From Thalassovita mediterranea (GTDB lineage: Bacteria > Pseudomonadota > Alphaproteobacteria > Caulobacterales > Hyphomonadaceae): a DNA stretch of 64,000 bases. The notes below the pieces were generated by a model. That model was given only the letters and a program-made list of their open reading frames with translations. It was not told the DNA's origin and made no database searches. The stretch's first letter is position 1; the number at the start of each line of letters is the position of its first letter. The DNA lies in contig CP080408.1 of NCBI GenBank assembly GCA_019448215.1, positions 434,001 through 498,000 on the forward strand. Direction: 5' to 3'. This document shows, piece after piece, positions 56,751 to 64,000 of this stretch. A program made the translations under genes and the position numbers.

Positions 56751-58382
56751 ATGGGCGATAGCATCTATAATCTCGGCGATATGCTCGACGCCGTTGGCGC
56801 AGAGCTTGGTGAGGAACACCCTGCCCTCATTCACGGCGAGCGGGTCATAAGCTGGCCGGAAATGACGAAGCGCTCGAACAATCTTGCGCGGGAGCTGCGC
56901 GCGATGGGCGTCGAAAGCGGCGACAAGGCCGGCTTCTATCTCCGCAATCAGCCTGAATACATGGAAGCGCTGGTCGCCTGCTTCAAAGGCCGCTTCACCC
57001 ATGTGAACGTCAATTATCGCTATCTCGACGATGAGCTGACCTATATTTTCGACAATTCGGACTCCGCCGTCGTCTTTTTCGACCGCGAGTTCCGCGAGCA
57101 TGTCGAGCGCGTGCGTGACCGCCTGCCGAAGGTGAAGGTCTGGGTCGAGATTGGCGGCGATGGCTCCGACACGCCGGACTTCGCGGTCGATTATGAAACG
57201 CTTGCTGCCAAGGGCGATGGCAAGCCGCTCGATATCGAGCGCTCCGACGATGATCTTATCTTCCTCTATACCGGAGGTACGACCGGCATGCCGAAGGGCG
57301 TGATGTGGAGCCACAAGATCTGGCGCGAGAGCTCTCGCGAGTCGATGATCAAGATCTATGGCTCGGCGCCCGAGACGATGGCCGAGCACATTGCCTGGAC
57401 GCATGAGGCCGGCAAACATTCGCGCCAGCTACCTGCCTGCCCTCTCATGCACGGCACCGGCCTGTTCACCGCGATGGGCTCCATCATCGCCGGTGGGTGT
57501 ATCGTGACGCTTGAGAACACCAAGACGTTCGACCCGGAAGAGCTCTGGTCCACGGTCGACCGGCGGGGCGTCACAGCGATGGCGATTGTGGGTGATGCCT
57601 TTGCGAAGCCGATGCTCCGCGTCCTCAACGAGAACCCTGGAAAATATAACCTTTCTTCGGTCGCGACCATCACGAGCTCTGGTGTGATGTGGTCGATGGA
57701 GGTCAAGCGTGGCCTGATCGAGCACATGCCGCAAGTTGCCCTGATGGACAGCTTCGGCGCGTCTGAAGCTGTCGGTTTCGGCATGTCGGTGACCACGATC
57801 GAAGGCACGCAGAAGACTGCCCGCTTCGAGCTTGGCGACAATTGCAAGGTCTTCACCGAAGACCGGCGCGAGGTGAAACCCGGCTCTGGCGAGCCCGGCT
57901 TTATCGCCCGCGGCGGCGCCGTTCCGCTCGGCTATTACAAGGACCCTGAGAAGACCAAGAAGACCTATTGGGAGGTCGATGGCGTTCGCTATGCCGTGCC
58001 AGGTGACTGGTGCACGGTCGAGGAGGACGGCACGATCACGCTTCTTGGACGCGGCTCCAACTGTATCAATTCGGCGGGTGAGAAGATCTACCCCGAAGAG
58101 GTCGAAGAAGCCCTGAAGAATCATGACGCTGTGCGCGATGCGCTGGTCGTCGGCCTTGCCGATGAGAAGTGGGGCCAAGCGGTGACGGCGGTCGTCGAGC
58201 TCAATGACGGCGCCTCTGTCGATGAAGACACGCTGCGCGCCTTCGTCCAGACACAGCTCGCCCGCTACAAGGCGCCAAAGCGTATCCTGTTCAAGGACAG
58301 CCTTGGCCGCGCGCCAAATGGCAAAGCGGACTACAAGTCGATCAAGTCGTTCGCGATGGACAGCCTCGGCGTGTCTGCCTGA
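56751..58382 (+). CDS. Acyl-CoA synthetase (AMP-forming)
   Basis: 543-residue ANL-superfamily ligase. The AMP-binding loop is LYTGGTTGMPKGVMWSH, the A4/A5 region is PLMHGTGL and FGASEAVG, and the A8 hinge GDWCTVEEDGTITLLGRG with the catalytic C-terminal Lys in GRAPNGKADY are intact. The ordering and MHGTG motif resemble the FadD3/FadD17-like group that handles sterol-, terpenoid- or medium-chain acids. A divergent substrate cannot be ruled out. It has its own upstream region of about 97 bp. Confidence 0.9.
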   Translation: MGDSIYNLGDMLDAVGAELGEEHPALIHGERVISWPEMTKRSNNLARELRAMGVESGDKAGFYLRNQPEYMEALVACFKGRFTHVNVNYRYLDDELTYIFDNSDSAVVFFDREFREHVERVRDRLPKVKVWVEIGGDGSDTPDFAVDYETLAAKGDGKPLDIERSDDDLIFLYTGGTTGMPKGVMWSHKIWRESSRESMIKIYGSAPETMAEHIAWTHEAGKHSRQLPACPLMHGTGLFTAMGSIIAGGCIVTLENTKTFDPEELWSTVDRRGVTAMAIVGDAFAKPMLRVLNENPGKYNLSSVATITSSGVMWSMEVKRGLIEHMPQVALMDSFGASEAVGFGMSVTTIEGTQKTARFELGDNCKVFTEDRREVKPGSGEPGFIARGGAVPLGYYKDPEKTKKTYWEVDGVRYAVPGDWCTVEEDGTITLLGRGSNCINSAGEKIYPEEVEEALKNHDAVRDALVVGLADEKWGQAVTAVVELNDGASVDEDTLRAFVQTQLARYKAPKRILFKDSLGRAPNGKADYKSIKSFAMDSLGVSA

Positions 58383-58735
58383 GGTTTCGCACGAATGAAT
58401 TATCCGACCGGGTGAGGCGTTTTCATCCGGTCGGATAGTCGGCTGTTTTCATGGTGCACTGACGGTGTACTGGCGGTGTTTTTGCCGGTGCAGCGATCTA
58501 CCCATCCGAGCCGCGCGGTGAGACCGGTCGCGGACGATTCGCCCGCTTCCCGAGCTTCGGCCCGTCTATGCCTGCAACCGCAGCGCCACCTTCAGACCGC
58601 ATGTCTTCTTGTGGCAGAGTAGCGACCTCGATTGCGGCAGTCAGGCGAGTTGGCAGGGGAGCGCCCAACCCTCGTCTTGAAATCGCCGTTTCTCTGTGGT
58701 GATAGCTTCGATGAGTGGAGTTTGAGGGGACGATC
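58383..58735. other. 353-bp intergenic stretch with one hairpin
   Basis: A perfect 11-bp inverted repeat TATCCGACCGG / CCGGTCGGATA (58401-58411, 58427-58437) follows the acyl-CoA synthetase gene and may terminate it, with TTTT about 8 bases further. The remaining 300 bp contain an open - strand frame (58498-58737) with no ribosome site and no recognisable domain. I see no RNA gene. Confidence 0.5.
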
Positions 58736-60520
58736 ATGAAGCGCGTGCTGATCTGGGGCTTATTTTTCGCTTTGGCAGGTCTGGCAGCCGCTGCCGGCTG
58801 GTTTGTGACGCAGCCAAAGACGACCATGCATCATCCCGATTTCGGCAATGACTGCGTCGACCTCGTCGACGAGGCGACAGAGAACGCCGTCGACTGCGTC
58901 CGCGTCTTTTTCGGCACCAATCGAACGGTCGTGACCGATGGCGCAGCGCCGGGCAAGGATGACGAAGTTGATACGAAGGACGTCGTCGCAGAGGATAGCG
59001 AAACCTTGGCCCTTGGCCGGGCTGATATCTGGCTACCGAAGCTGATCGAGGAAGGCGGTTCACGCGAGCGCGGCGAGACGCCTTTCCTGAAAGGCGAAGC
59101 CCCTGAAGAGCCAAGCGAGCTTGCCAAATTCGCGCTCATTACCCGCATCACGGCGGCCGGGCAGGAACGCTTTCTGACCCAGCTCGATGACGCGCTGATC
59201 GACCGCGATTCCTACTCGCTTCTCCTCTTCGTGCATGGCTTCAACACGCCGTTTGAGGATGCGCTGATCCGGTCGGCCCAGCTCTCGACCGACCTGTCGC
59301 GCCGCGATGTCTTTGATGTCGGTGTGCCGGTGCTGTTCAGCTGGCCATCTGCGGGCAATGTCTCGCTTGACGATTATCAGGGCGACCGTGACCGCTCTCT
59401 GGCGTCGGCGGCCTATCTTGAGCAATTCCTCGAGCTGCTGACCGCCAATGCCGATGTCGACCGGATCAATATTGTCGCCCATTCGATGGGCAACCGGGTG
59501 CTGACGCAGGCGCTGGAGGATTTCGCCGCCGATTATCTCGAAACGCATGGCGAGAGCGGTATCGAATTCCGGATCATCCTGGTCGCCGCCGATGTGGACC
59601 GCGAGATCTTCGACGCGACGGCCGGCATCATCGACAATATGCGCGCCAACATCACGATCTACACCTCTGACGCGGACAAGGCGCTGCAGGTCTCAAACAT
59701 CGTGAACCAGAAGATGCGCCTTGGCGATACCGACACCAACCGGCCCTATATTCGCGAGAATGAGTTCTATCAGACGGTCGATGCGACGGGCGTTGCGACC
59801 GAGCTGTTCGGCCTTGGCCACAACTATTATTCCGACAATCCCTTCATCCTTGGCGACATGCTGTGCGCCATGGCGGAAGCCAACCCCGAAGCGCGCGCGC
59901 TGGAGCGGCTTCGCTATGCAGGCACGCCGGATGGGCTCGAATATTTCCGGGTACGCCCGGATATCGAGCCCGGTTATGAGGAATGCTCGCTCTACCGCGA
60001 TGCCTTCCCGCTGACGGATGTGTCACAGGCGCCGGAGATGGATGAGCCGGCGCCAATGGCGCCGCCGCCGCCGCCATCGCCTGTCTCGCCTCCACCACCG
60101 CCACCTCCGCCGCCGCCACCTCCGCCGGGGTCGATGGATACAGATAGCATGCCTGAGCCAAGCGCCCGCAGCGTTGAACCGGGCGCGCCCGAAGACGAGA
60201 CCATCACCTATCTGGTCGAGGACCGCGCGAGCTTTCGTCCCGCCGATTTCTCAGGTGAGCTGATGCTGGCCTTGGCCCGCGGTGAACCGGTCGAGGTGCG
60301 CGTTGACACCTATACCGACACGCTGCTGGCAGAGGATGACAGCCGCGCGATGACAGAACTCTGGGCCGCTGAGGTGCGTGAGCTTCTTGTCCTGCTCGAT
60401 GTCGACCCGTCGATCATCACCGTGACAGCACATGGCGAAGATGACCTTGCCGTTGAGACTGAAGACGGCGTTGACGAGCTTCAGAACCGGCGTGTCGTGG
60501 TGACCGTGGTGTATGAATAG
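58736..60520 (+). CDS. DUF900 alpha/beta hydrolase fused to an OmpA-like domain
   Basis: 594 residues from ATG 58736 (GAGGGGA upstream). A signal or anchor helix occupies about residues 1-24. The hydrolase (about 55-380) has LLLFVHGFNTPFEDA, VPVLFSWPSAGNVSLDDY and the nucleophile NIVAHSMGNRVL, the DUF900/COG4782 pattern. A proline linker (about 441-465, including a run of 13 Pro) leads to about residues 505-594 with VRVDTYTDTLLAEDDSR, ITVTAHGEDDLAVETEDG and LQNRRVVVTV, an OmpA-like peptidoglycan-binding domain. Together this suggests a periplasmic esterase anchored to the wall. The fusion is unusual. Confidence 0.85.
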   Translation: MKRVLIWGLFFALAGLAAAAGWFVTQPKTTMHHPDFGNDCVDLVDEATENAVDCVRVFFGTNRTVVTDGAAPGKDDEVDTKDVVAEDSETLALGRADIWLPKLIEEGGSRERGETPFLKGEAPEEPSELAKFALITRITAAGQERFLTQLDDALIDRDSYSLLLFVHGFNTPFEDALIRSAQLSTDLSRRDVFDVGVPVLFSWPSAGNVSLDDYQGDRDRSLASAAYLEQFLELLTANADVDRINIVAHSMGNRVLTQALEDFAADYLETHGESGIEFRIILVAADVDREIFDATAGIIDNMRANITIYTSDADKALQVSNIVNQKMRLGDTDTNRPYIRENEFYQTVDATGVATELFGLGHNYYSDNPFILGDMLCAMAEANPEARALERLRYAGTPDGLEYFRVRPDIEPGYEECSLYRDAFPLTDVSQAPEMDEPAPMAPPPPPSPVSPPPPPPPPPPPPPGSMDTDSMPEPSARSVEPGAPEDETITYLVEDRASFRPADFSGELMLALARGEPVEVRVDTYTDTLLAEDDSRAMTELWAAEVRELLVLLDVDPSIITVTAHGEDDLAVETEDGVDELQNRRVVVTVVYE

Positions 60521-60611
60521 GGGCGGGTCTGACAACCGACGGCCCAGCGACATTCAAGGTTGACCACCTCCCGACCAGCGTTACCAACAAGGCTGGTAGA
60601 GGGGACATGAT

Positions 60612-61574
60612 ATGAAGAAGCTGAAGCTGTTTCTGGTCGCTTTGGTGATCTCGGCGCTGCCGACACCGATGCTCGCGCAGGCACCGAGCGCTTCGGTCTG
60701 TCACCCTGCCCTCGACAGGACGCTTGATATCCACACGCTGCGTCTTCACGTGCTTGGATCGATGAGCGCGGAGAAGCTGGCCCCTCAGCTCGATCCGGGT
60801 AATGGCAGCGTCACGGCAGAAACAGTGAGGACCGCCTACGCACTCTATGTCGTCAACAATCTCGGCGTTGAGCGGCTTCTGGAAGTTGCGGGCGCGCCAA
60901 ATGTTCACGGCGTGGTCCGGGTTCTGGCCAATTGCGTCGCGGCTGAAGGCGGCACCCCGGCGATGGATTGTGGCCTGCCCCCGAACTCCAACCTGTTCCG
61001 CAGGTCGCAGACCTTTTCGCAAGAGCGAAACTGGGCACGGGCCGCGATGAAAACATCCTTCGACCCGGCCTACGGCCCTGAGACTGTCGAGTTTCTGGCG
61101 GCAAACCTGGGCAGTTGCGTACTGGAGCCAGGCCGCCTCAAATCCGATGCTGAGGTGGCAGCCGACGCCTATGCGGCGACGCAGGCCCCACGACCAGTTG
61201 AAGAGTGCTGGCAGGTTGCCGGGACGATCCAGTCCTTCATCGACAATCCGGGCTATTCATACTCATCGTCGGGCATGTCCTATGAACGCAGCGCCAGCGC
61301 GAGCGAGCGCGACTGGCTGTCGAAATGGAAAACCAGGGTCGCGAACGGCAATCCGCAATGCGTTGCCGATTACCCGAAGCGCATACTCACCCTCTCCCGG
61401 CAGATTCAACGCCAGCGCCAGTCAGCCGCCGCCGCAGAAGAGAAACGCTATCGCCTCAGCCGGGCCAATCAGGGCCCTTCAGCGGAAGAAATCTTCCAGC
61501 GCTGGGATACAATGAACTCAGCCTACAGACGCTGCATCGAGCTTTATGGCGATTGCCGGTGGGTGGAGGAGTAG
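60612..61574 (+). CDS. Secreted protein of unknown function
   Basis: 320 residues, AGAGGGGA upstream of ATG. A signal peptide (about 1-22, ending PMLAQ) precedes a mature protein with cysteines at HP-type positions (VCHPALDR, NCVAAE, DCGLPP, SCVLEP, ECWQVAG, QCVADY, RCIELYGDCRWVEE), nine in all, probably disulphide-linked. A Gln/Arg-rich helix (SRQIQRQRQSAAAAEEKRY) lies near the C-terminus. No domain recognised. The REP-like module begins 13 bp after its stop. Confidence 0.65.
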   Translation: MKKLKLFLVALVISALPTPMLAQAPSASVCHPALDRTLDIHTLRLHVLGSMSAEKLAPQLDPGNGSVTAETVRTAYALYVVNNLGVERLLEVAGAPNVHGVVRVLANCVAAEGGTPAMDCGLPPNSNLFRRSQTFSQERNWARAAMKTSFDPAYGPETVEFLAANLGSCVLEPGRLKSDAEVAADAYAATQAPRPVEECWQVAGTIQSFIDNPGYSYSSSGMSYERSASASERDWLSKWKTRVANGNPQCVADYPKRILTLSRQIQRQRQSAAAAEEKRYRLSRANQGPSAEEIFQRWDTMNSAYRRCIELYGDCRWVEE

Positions 61575-61588
61575 AGAACGCAGTTTCG

Positions 61589-61640
61589 CCCCCTCCGCCC
61601 TGCCGTCCTTCGACAGGCTCAGGATGAGGGGCGGAGGGGG
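61589..61640. repeat. Left REP-like palindrome of the DUF559 module
   Basis: CCCCCTCCGCCC (61589-61600) pairs perfectly with GGGCGGAGGGGG (61629-61640). Inside is TCCTTCGACAGGCTCAGGA, a core that I recall from extragenic repeats of Caulobacterales and sphingomonads. The right arm GGAGGGGGAG runs into the ribosome site of the DUF559 gene. Confidence 0.8.
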
Positions 61641-61648
61641 AGCTGAAC

Positions 61649-61999
61649 ATGCGTGACGGCGCGAAGACGAAACTAGCCCGTTCGATGCGCAAAGCCCCGA
61701 CCTCAGCGGAAGCGAAACTATGGACCAGGTTGCGCAGGCGCCAGATCGCCGACTGCCGGTTCAGGCGCCAGCATCCGGTTGGGCCGTTTGTCGCTGACTT
61801 CGCCTGTGTTGAACGCAAAGTGATTGTAGAGGTCGATGGCGCGACGCATTCGACGGAGGCCGAATGGGCATATGACCGGAAACGGACAGAACTACTGGAA
61901 GCAGAAGGCTGGAAGATCGTGCGGGCGAGCAATGTCGAGGTCTATGGGAATTTGGATGGTGTGCTGGAGGCGATCAGGCTTGCCTTGATTGAGAGGTAG
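61649..61999 (+). CDS. DUF559 endonuclease-like protein
   Basis: 116 residues with TSAEAKLWTRLRRRQ, CRFRRQHPVGPFVADFACVERKVIVEVDG (Vsr/PD-(D/E)XK-like core: Asp in ADF, Glu in VEVDG, Lys before it) and HSTEAEWAYDRKRTELLEAEGW, the full DUF559 signature. The family is related to very-short-patch-repair nucleases, but its cellular role is not known. The Shine-Dalgarno GGGGGAG, 6 bases before ATG, belongs to the preceding palindrome. No methylase gene accompanies it. Confidence 0.88.
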   Translation: MRDGAKTKLARSMRKAPTSAEAKLWTRLRRRQIADCRFRRQHPVGPFVADFACVERKVIVEVDGATHSTEAEWAYDRKRTELLEAEGWKIVRASNVEVYGNLDGVLEAIRLALIER

Positions 62000-62001
62000 T
62001 C

Positions 62002-62117
62002 GCCCCCTCCGCCTGCCGGCACCTCCCCCGTCCACGGGGGAGGATGACTTATCGCGACGTCTCGTATCTTCTTCCTCCCCCGCCTGCGGGGGAGGTGCCC
62101 GGCAGGGCGGAGGGGGC
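62002..62117. repeat. Right REP-like element of the DUF559 module
   Basis: A long imperfect inverted repeat: arm 62002-62029 pairs with 62088-62117 apart from two one-base bulges. Nested inside are two matching hairpins, CCTCCCCCG-TCCA-CGGGGGAGG (62022-62043) and CCTCCCCCG-CCTG-CGGGGGAGG (62074-62095). It also serves as the likely terminator of the nuclease gene. Confidence 0.85.
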
Positions 62118-62166
62118 CTGACGCCATTGGATGACGTAGTGGTGGGTCTGTGGCATAGACGCCTAC

Positions 62167-63045
62167 ATGGCTGACGATGTGATGACGGGGATGGTCCCGC
62201 CGCTTTTTGCTGATGTGCCGAAAAGCGTGTCCTTCAAGAAATTGCGCAAGCGGATTGTGCGTAGCGCGCTGCAGGCGGTTGACCAGTATGGCATGGTCGA
62301 CCGCGCCCGCACGGGGGAGCCGCCGAAATGGCTGGTCTGCCTGTCAGGCGGCAAGGACAGCTATGGCCTGCTGGCCGCACTGATCGATTTGAAATGGCAA
62401 GGCGCGCTTCCGGTGGAGCTGATTGCCTGTAATCTTGATCAGGGTCAGCCCGGTTTCCCAAAACACGTCCTGCCAGAATGGCTGGACAAGGTCGGCGTCA
62501 AATACCGGATCGAGACCGAAGACACCTATTCCATCGTGACCGAAAAAGTGCCGGAGAACCGGACTTTCTGTTCGATGTGTTCGCGCCTTCGCCGGGGCAT
62601 TCTCTACCGCATTGCGCGCGAGGAAGGCTGCGAGGCGATCGTGCTCGGCCATCACCGCGACGATGCGCTTGAGACCTTCATGATGAACCTCATCCATGGG
62701 GGCCGGATGGCAGCGATGCCGCCAAAGCTGCTCAATGATGCGGGCGATCTTTTCGTGCTGCGCCCGCTGATCACTTGCGCTGAGGACGACCTTGCGAAGT
62801 TTGCCGAGGCGATGGAATTTCCGATCATCCCTTGCAACCTCTGTGGGTCGCAGGACGGACTGCAGCGTCAGGCGATGAAGGCGATGCTGGATGAGTGGGA
62901 GCGCAAGAAGCCGGGCGTGCGGCAGGTCATGGCGCATGCGCTGGCGACCGTGCGGCCGAGCCACCTACACGACCCGCGCGTCTTTGACTTTGCGGGCCTC
63001 GCTTTGGGCGGCACCGGCGAAGACGACCCGAACGTGCCTTTCTAA
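62167..63045 (+). CDS. ttcA: tRNA-cytidine(32) 2-sulfurtransferase
   Basis: 292 residues; TtcA thiolates cytidine 32 of tRNA using an iron-sulfur cluster. The PP-loop is [17 protein letters not shown], the cluster cysteines are in [11 protein letters not shown] and ITCAEDD or IPCNLCGSQ, and [15 protein letters not shown] is conserved. The C-terminal ending [16 protein letters not shown] is repeated at 63927-63996. The first ATG lacks a strong ribosome site. It converges on the next gene with an 18-bp gap. Confidence 0.95.
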   Translation: MADDVMTGMVPPLFADVPKSVSFKKLRKRIVRSALQAVDQYGMVDRARTGEPPKWLVCLSGGKDSYGLLAALIDLKWQGALPVELIACNLDQGQPGFPKHVLPEWLDKVGVKYRIETEDTYSIVTEKVPENRTFCSMCSRLRRGILYRIAREEGCEAIVLGHHRDDALETFMMNLIHGGRMAAMPPKLLNDAGDLFVLRPLITCAEDDLAKFAEAMEFPIIPCNLCGSQDGLQRQAMKAMLDEWERKKPGVRQVMAHALATVRPSHLHDPRVFDFAGLALGGTGEDDPNVPF

Positions 63046-63063
63046 GTCATCATCATTCCGACC

Positions 63064-63774
63064 TTAATTGGCCGCGGACCATTCAGCGCTCATTTCGTAC
63101 GGAATGAATATCTCTAGTTCCAAAGGCCCCGATGGCTGGGTGATCACACGCGACTCCAGCCCCGATACCGTGACCTTGCCTGCGCCCATCTGACTCTGAA
63201 GCTGTTCGACCGAGGCGATGATGTCGGCGAGCAGCGCGTCTCGCCGCGTTCCCATATTACGAGCCCCAATAAATTGCTCGCTTCCCAGATAAGCTTCGGC
63301 GCGGCCCTCTGGCCTAACACTGTCTAGAAAATCATTGGCGCGCGCCATGACATCGTCAAAAGTCTCGTCCGCCGCGACATCGACACTGAGCGTCAGCGTA
63401 AAGCTGGCCCTATTGCCGTAAAGGGAGAAGACATCGGTGAACTTCACCGACTCGATTGGTGCCGAGGTTTCGCCGATGTCGCCGCCGCTCAATTCGAACC
63501 CGCTCGTGGCGGCAGCCTTGGCAATCAGGCGGTCGTATGAGGTTTTTAGCTCCTGTTCGCGTTCTTCGGCATCACGGGAGCCACTTTGGAAGTTTACTTC
63601 AACAAGCACAAAATCAGCCGGTATCACGCTGTAGATCGCTGGAGCTGACCGCAAGTCATCAACATCAATCTGCGACGCGGTAACTGTAACGGTCTGCTGG
63701 CGGATATCTTGCGCGCGAGCTTCCGGAATAGTGAGGGCCAGGCCAGCCAGCGCCGAGAGGATGACAAGTTTCAT
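63064..63774 (-). CDS. Secreted protein of unknown function
   Basis: About 236 residues from ATG 63774 (AAGGTGC upstream). A signal peptide ending EARAQ precedes a mature domain that begins with QTVTVTASQIDVDDL; the following IPADFVLVEVNFQSGSRDAEEREQELKTSYDRLIAKA and GNRASFTLTLSVDV suggest alternating strands and helices of a SIMPL/DUF541-like fold, though the match is weak. It lies between the two ttcA tails and may have arrived with them. Confidence 0.6.
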   Translation of the reverse strand: MKLVILSALAGLALTIPEARAQDIRQQTVTVTASQIDVDDLRSAPAIYSVIPADFVLVEVNFQSGSRDAEEREQELKTSYDRLIAKAAATSGFELSGGDIGETSAPIESVKFTDVFSLYGNRASFTLTLSVDVAADETFDDVMARANDFLDSVRPEGRAEAYLGSEQFIGARNMGTRRDALLADIIASVEQLQSQMGAGKVTVSGLESRVITQPSGPLELEIFIPYEMSAEWSAAN

Positions 63775-63904
63775 GCTGCACCTTCTATCTGAAGGTGCAG
63801 ACTGGCCCTGTATCAGTCTGCAAGCAAGAGCGATCTGAGGCGTCATCCGACCTCCGGCTGGTCGAGTTCACTATACAGGCGGAGATATCCTCAAATCCGG
63901 CACC

Positions 63905-63936
63905 GAAGACGCGCTAGATGCGGGAAGCGCGTCTTC
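63905..63936. repeat. Inverted repeat at the junction of the ttcA tail copy
   Basis: GAAGACGCGC (63905-63914) and GCGCGTCTTC (63927-63936) are a perfect 10-bp inverted repeat around 12 bases. The right arm begins exactly where similarity to ttcA begins. Confidence 0.7.
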
Positions 63937-63996
63937 GACTTTGCGGGGCTCGCGCTGGGCGGCACCGGCGAAGACGACCCGAACGTGCCGTTCTGA
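63927..63996 (+). pseudogene. Duplicated 3' tail of ttcA
   Basis: 70 bp co-linear with the last 70 bp of ttcA (62976-63045), 64 of 70 identical and no gaps. The frame reads [22 protein letters not shown] and stop. All six differences are synonymous (TTT/TTC, GGC/GGG, GCT/GCG, TTG/CTG, CCT/CCG, TAA/TGA). It has no start codon and no upstream gene, so it is a remnant. Confidence 0.9.
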
Positions 63997-64000
63997 ACTC

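Larger units (their letters stand above)
61588..62117. mobile_element. Putative DUF559/REP module with 18-bp terminal inverted repeats
   Basis: GCCCCCTCCGCCCTGCCG (61588-61605) and its exact reverse complement (62100-62117) bound a 530-bp segment containing only the DUF559 gene. Each end is itself part of a palindromic element. No target-site duplication is evident. It may be a mobile unit or two copies of one extragenic palindromic family flanking a gene. Confidence 0.55.

Noticed and set aside
58498-58737. 79-codon - strand frame in the gap before the DUF900 gene
   Set aside because: No ribosome site, no recognised domain; left as intergenic.

Overview
The window is a stretch of alphaproteobacterial chromosome, most likely from the Caulobacterales (Hyphomonadaceae-like; the family is my inference). 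The evidence is a GcrA cell-cycle regulator, a TonB-dependent receptor, a TorF-type porin, an alphaproteobacterial dcw cluster order, a GTTC-N7-GTTC type SOS box ahead of recA, and high GC with dense gene packing. I see no rRNA, tRNA, CRISPR array, prophage or intact insertion sequence.

Layout. Positions 1-19033 hold the division and cell-wall (dcw) cluster, read leftwards: mraZ, rsmH, ftsL, ftsI, murE, murF, mraY, murD, ftsW, murG, murC, murB, then ddl, ftsQ and the start of ftsA. Most junctions overlap by a few bases, so translation is probably coupled. Between murB and ddl the cluster is interrupted by two rightward genes, a formate/nitrite-transporter family protein and a TonB-dependent receptor. 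Upstream of mraZ is an array of TGGGN boxes at 10-bp spacing, the expected MraZ operator.

Positions 19395-34000 carry trkH, proA, nadD, rsfS, rlmH, an SDR, a TorF porin, a Kef-type antiporter, gcrA (leftward, with DnaA-box-like sites upstream), an ABC-2 permease, an ABC-F ATPase, a secreted PAN-domain protein, a BolA-family protein and an M28 peptidase lipoprotein. Positions 33576-47200 hold an M2 peptidase lipoprotein, purL and purQ (separated, with no purS), a small Hva1-TUDOR/unknown gene pair, an apparently circularly permuted D-amino-acid-oxidase-like flavoprotein, a DUF3089 hydrolase, GNAT and DUF418 genes, a 48-codon entericidin-type lipoprotein, trhO and a glutathione transferase. Positions 47293-58400 hold alaS, recA, DUF2093, an M23 peptidase, an SDR, dodecin, a cupin, a quinone oxidoreductase, rnhB and an acyl-CoA synthetase.

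The right end (58736-64000) is the most plastic part. It has a DUF900 hydrolase fused through a polyproline linker to an OmpA-like domain. Next comes a DUF559 nuclease gene inside a 530-bp module with perfect 18-bp terminal inverted repeats made of palindromic REP-like elements. Then ttcA, whose last 70 bp recur about 950 bp downstream with only synonymous differences. The DUF559 module and the duplicated ttcA tail are the best candidates for something not yet well described; the permuted flavoprotein and the hydrolase-OmpA fusion come next.

Start codons were moved to an internal ATG where a clear Shine-Dalgarno sequence precedes it; this is stated in each entry.
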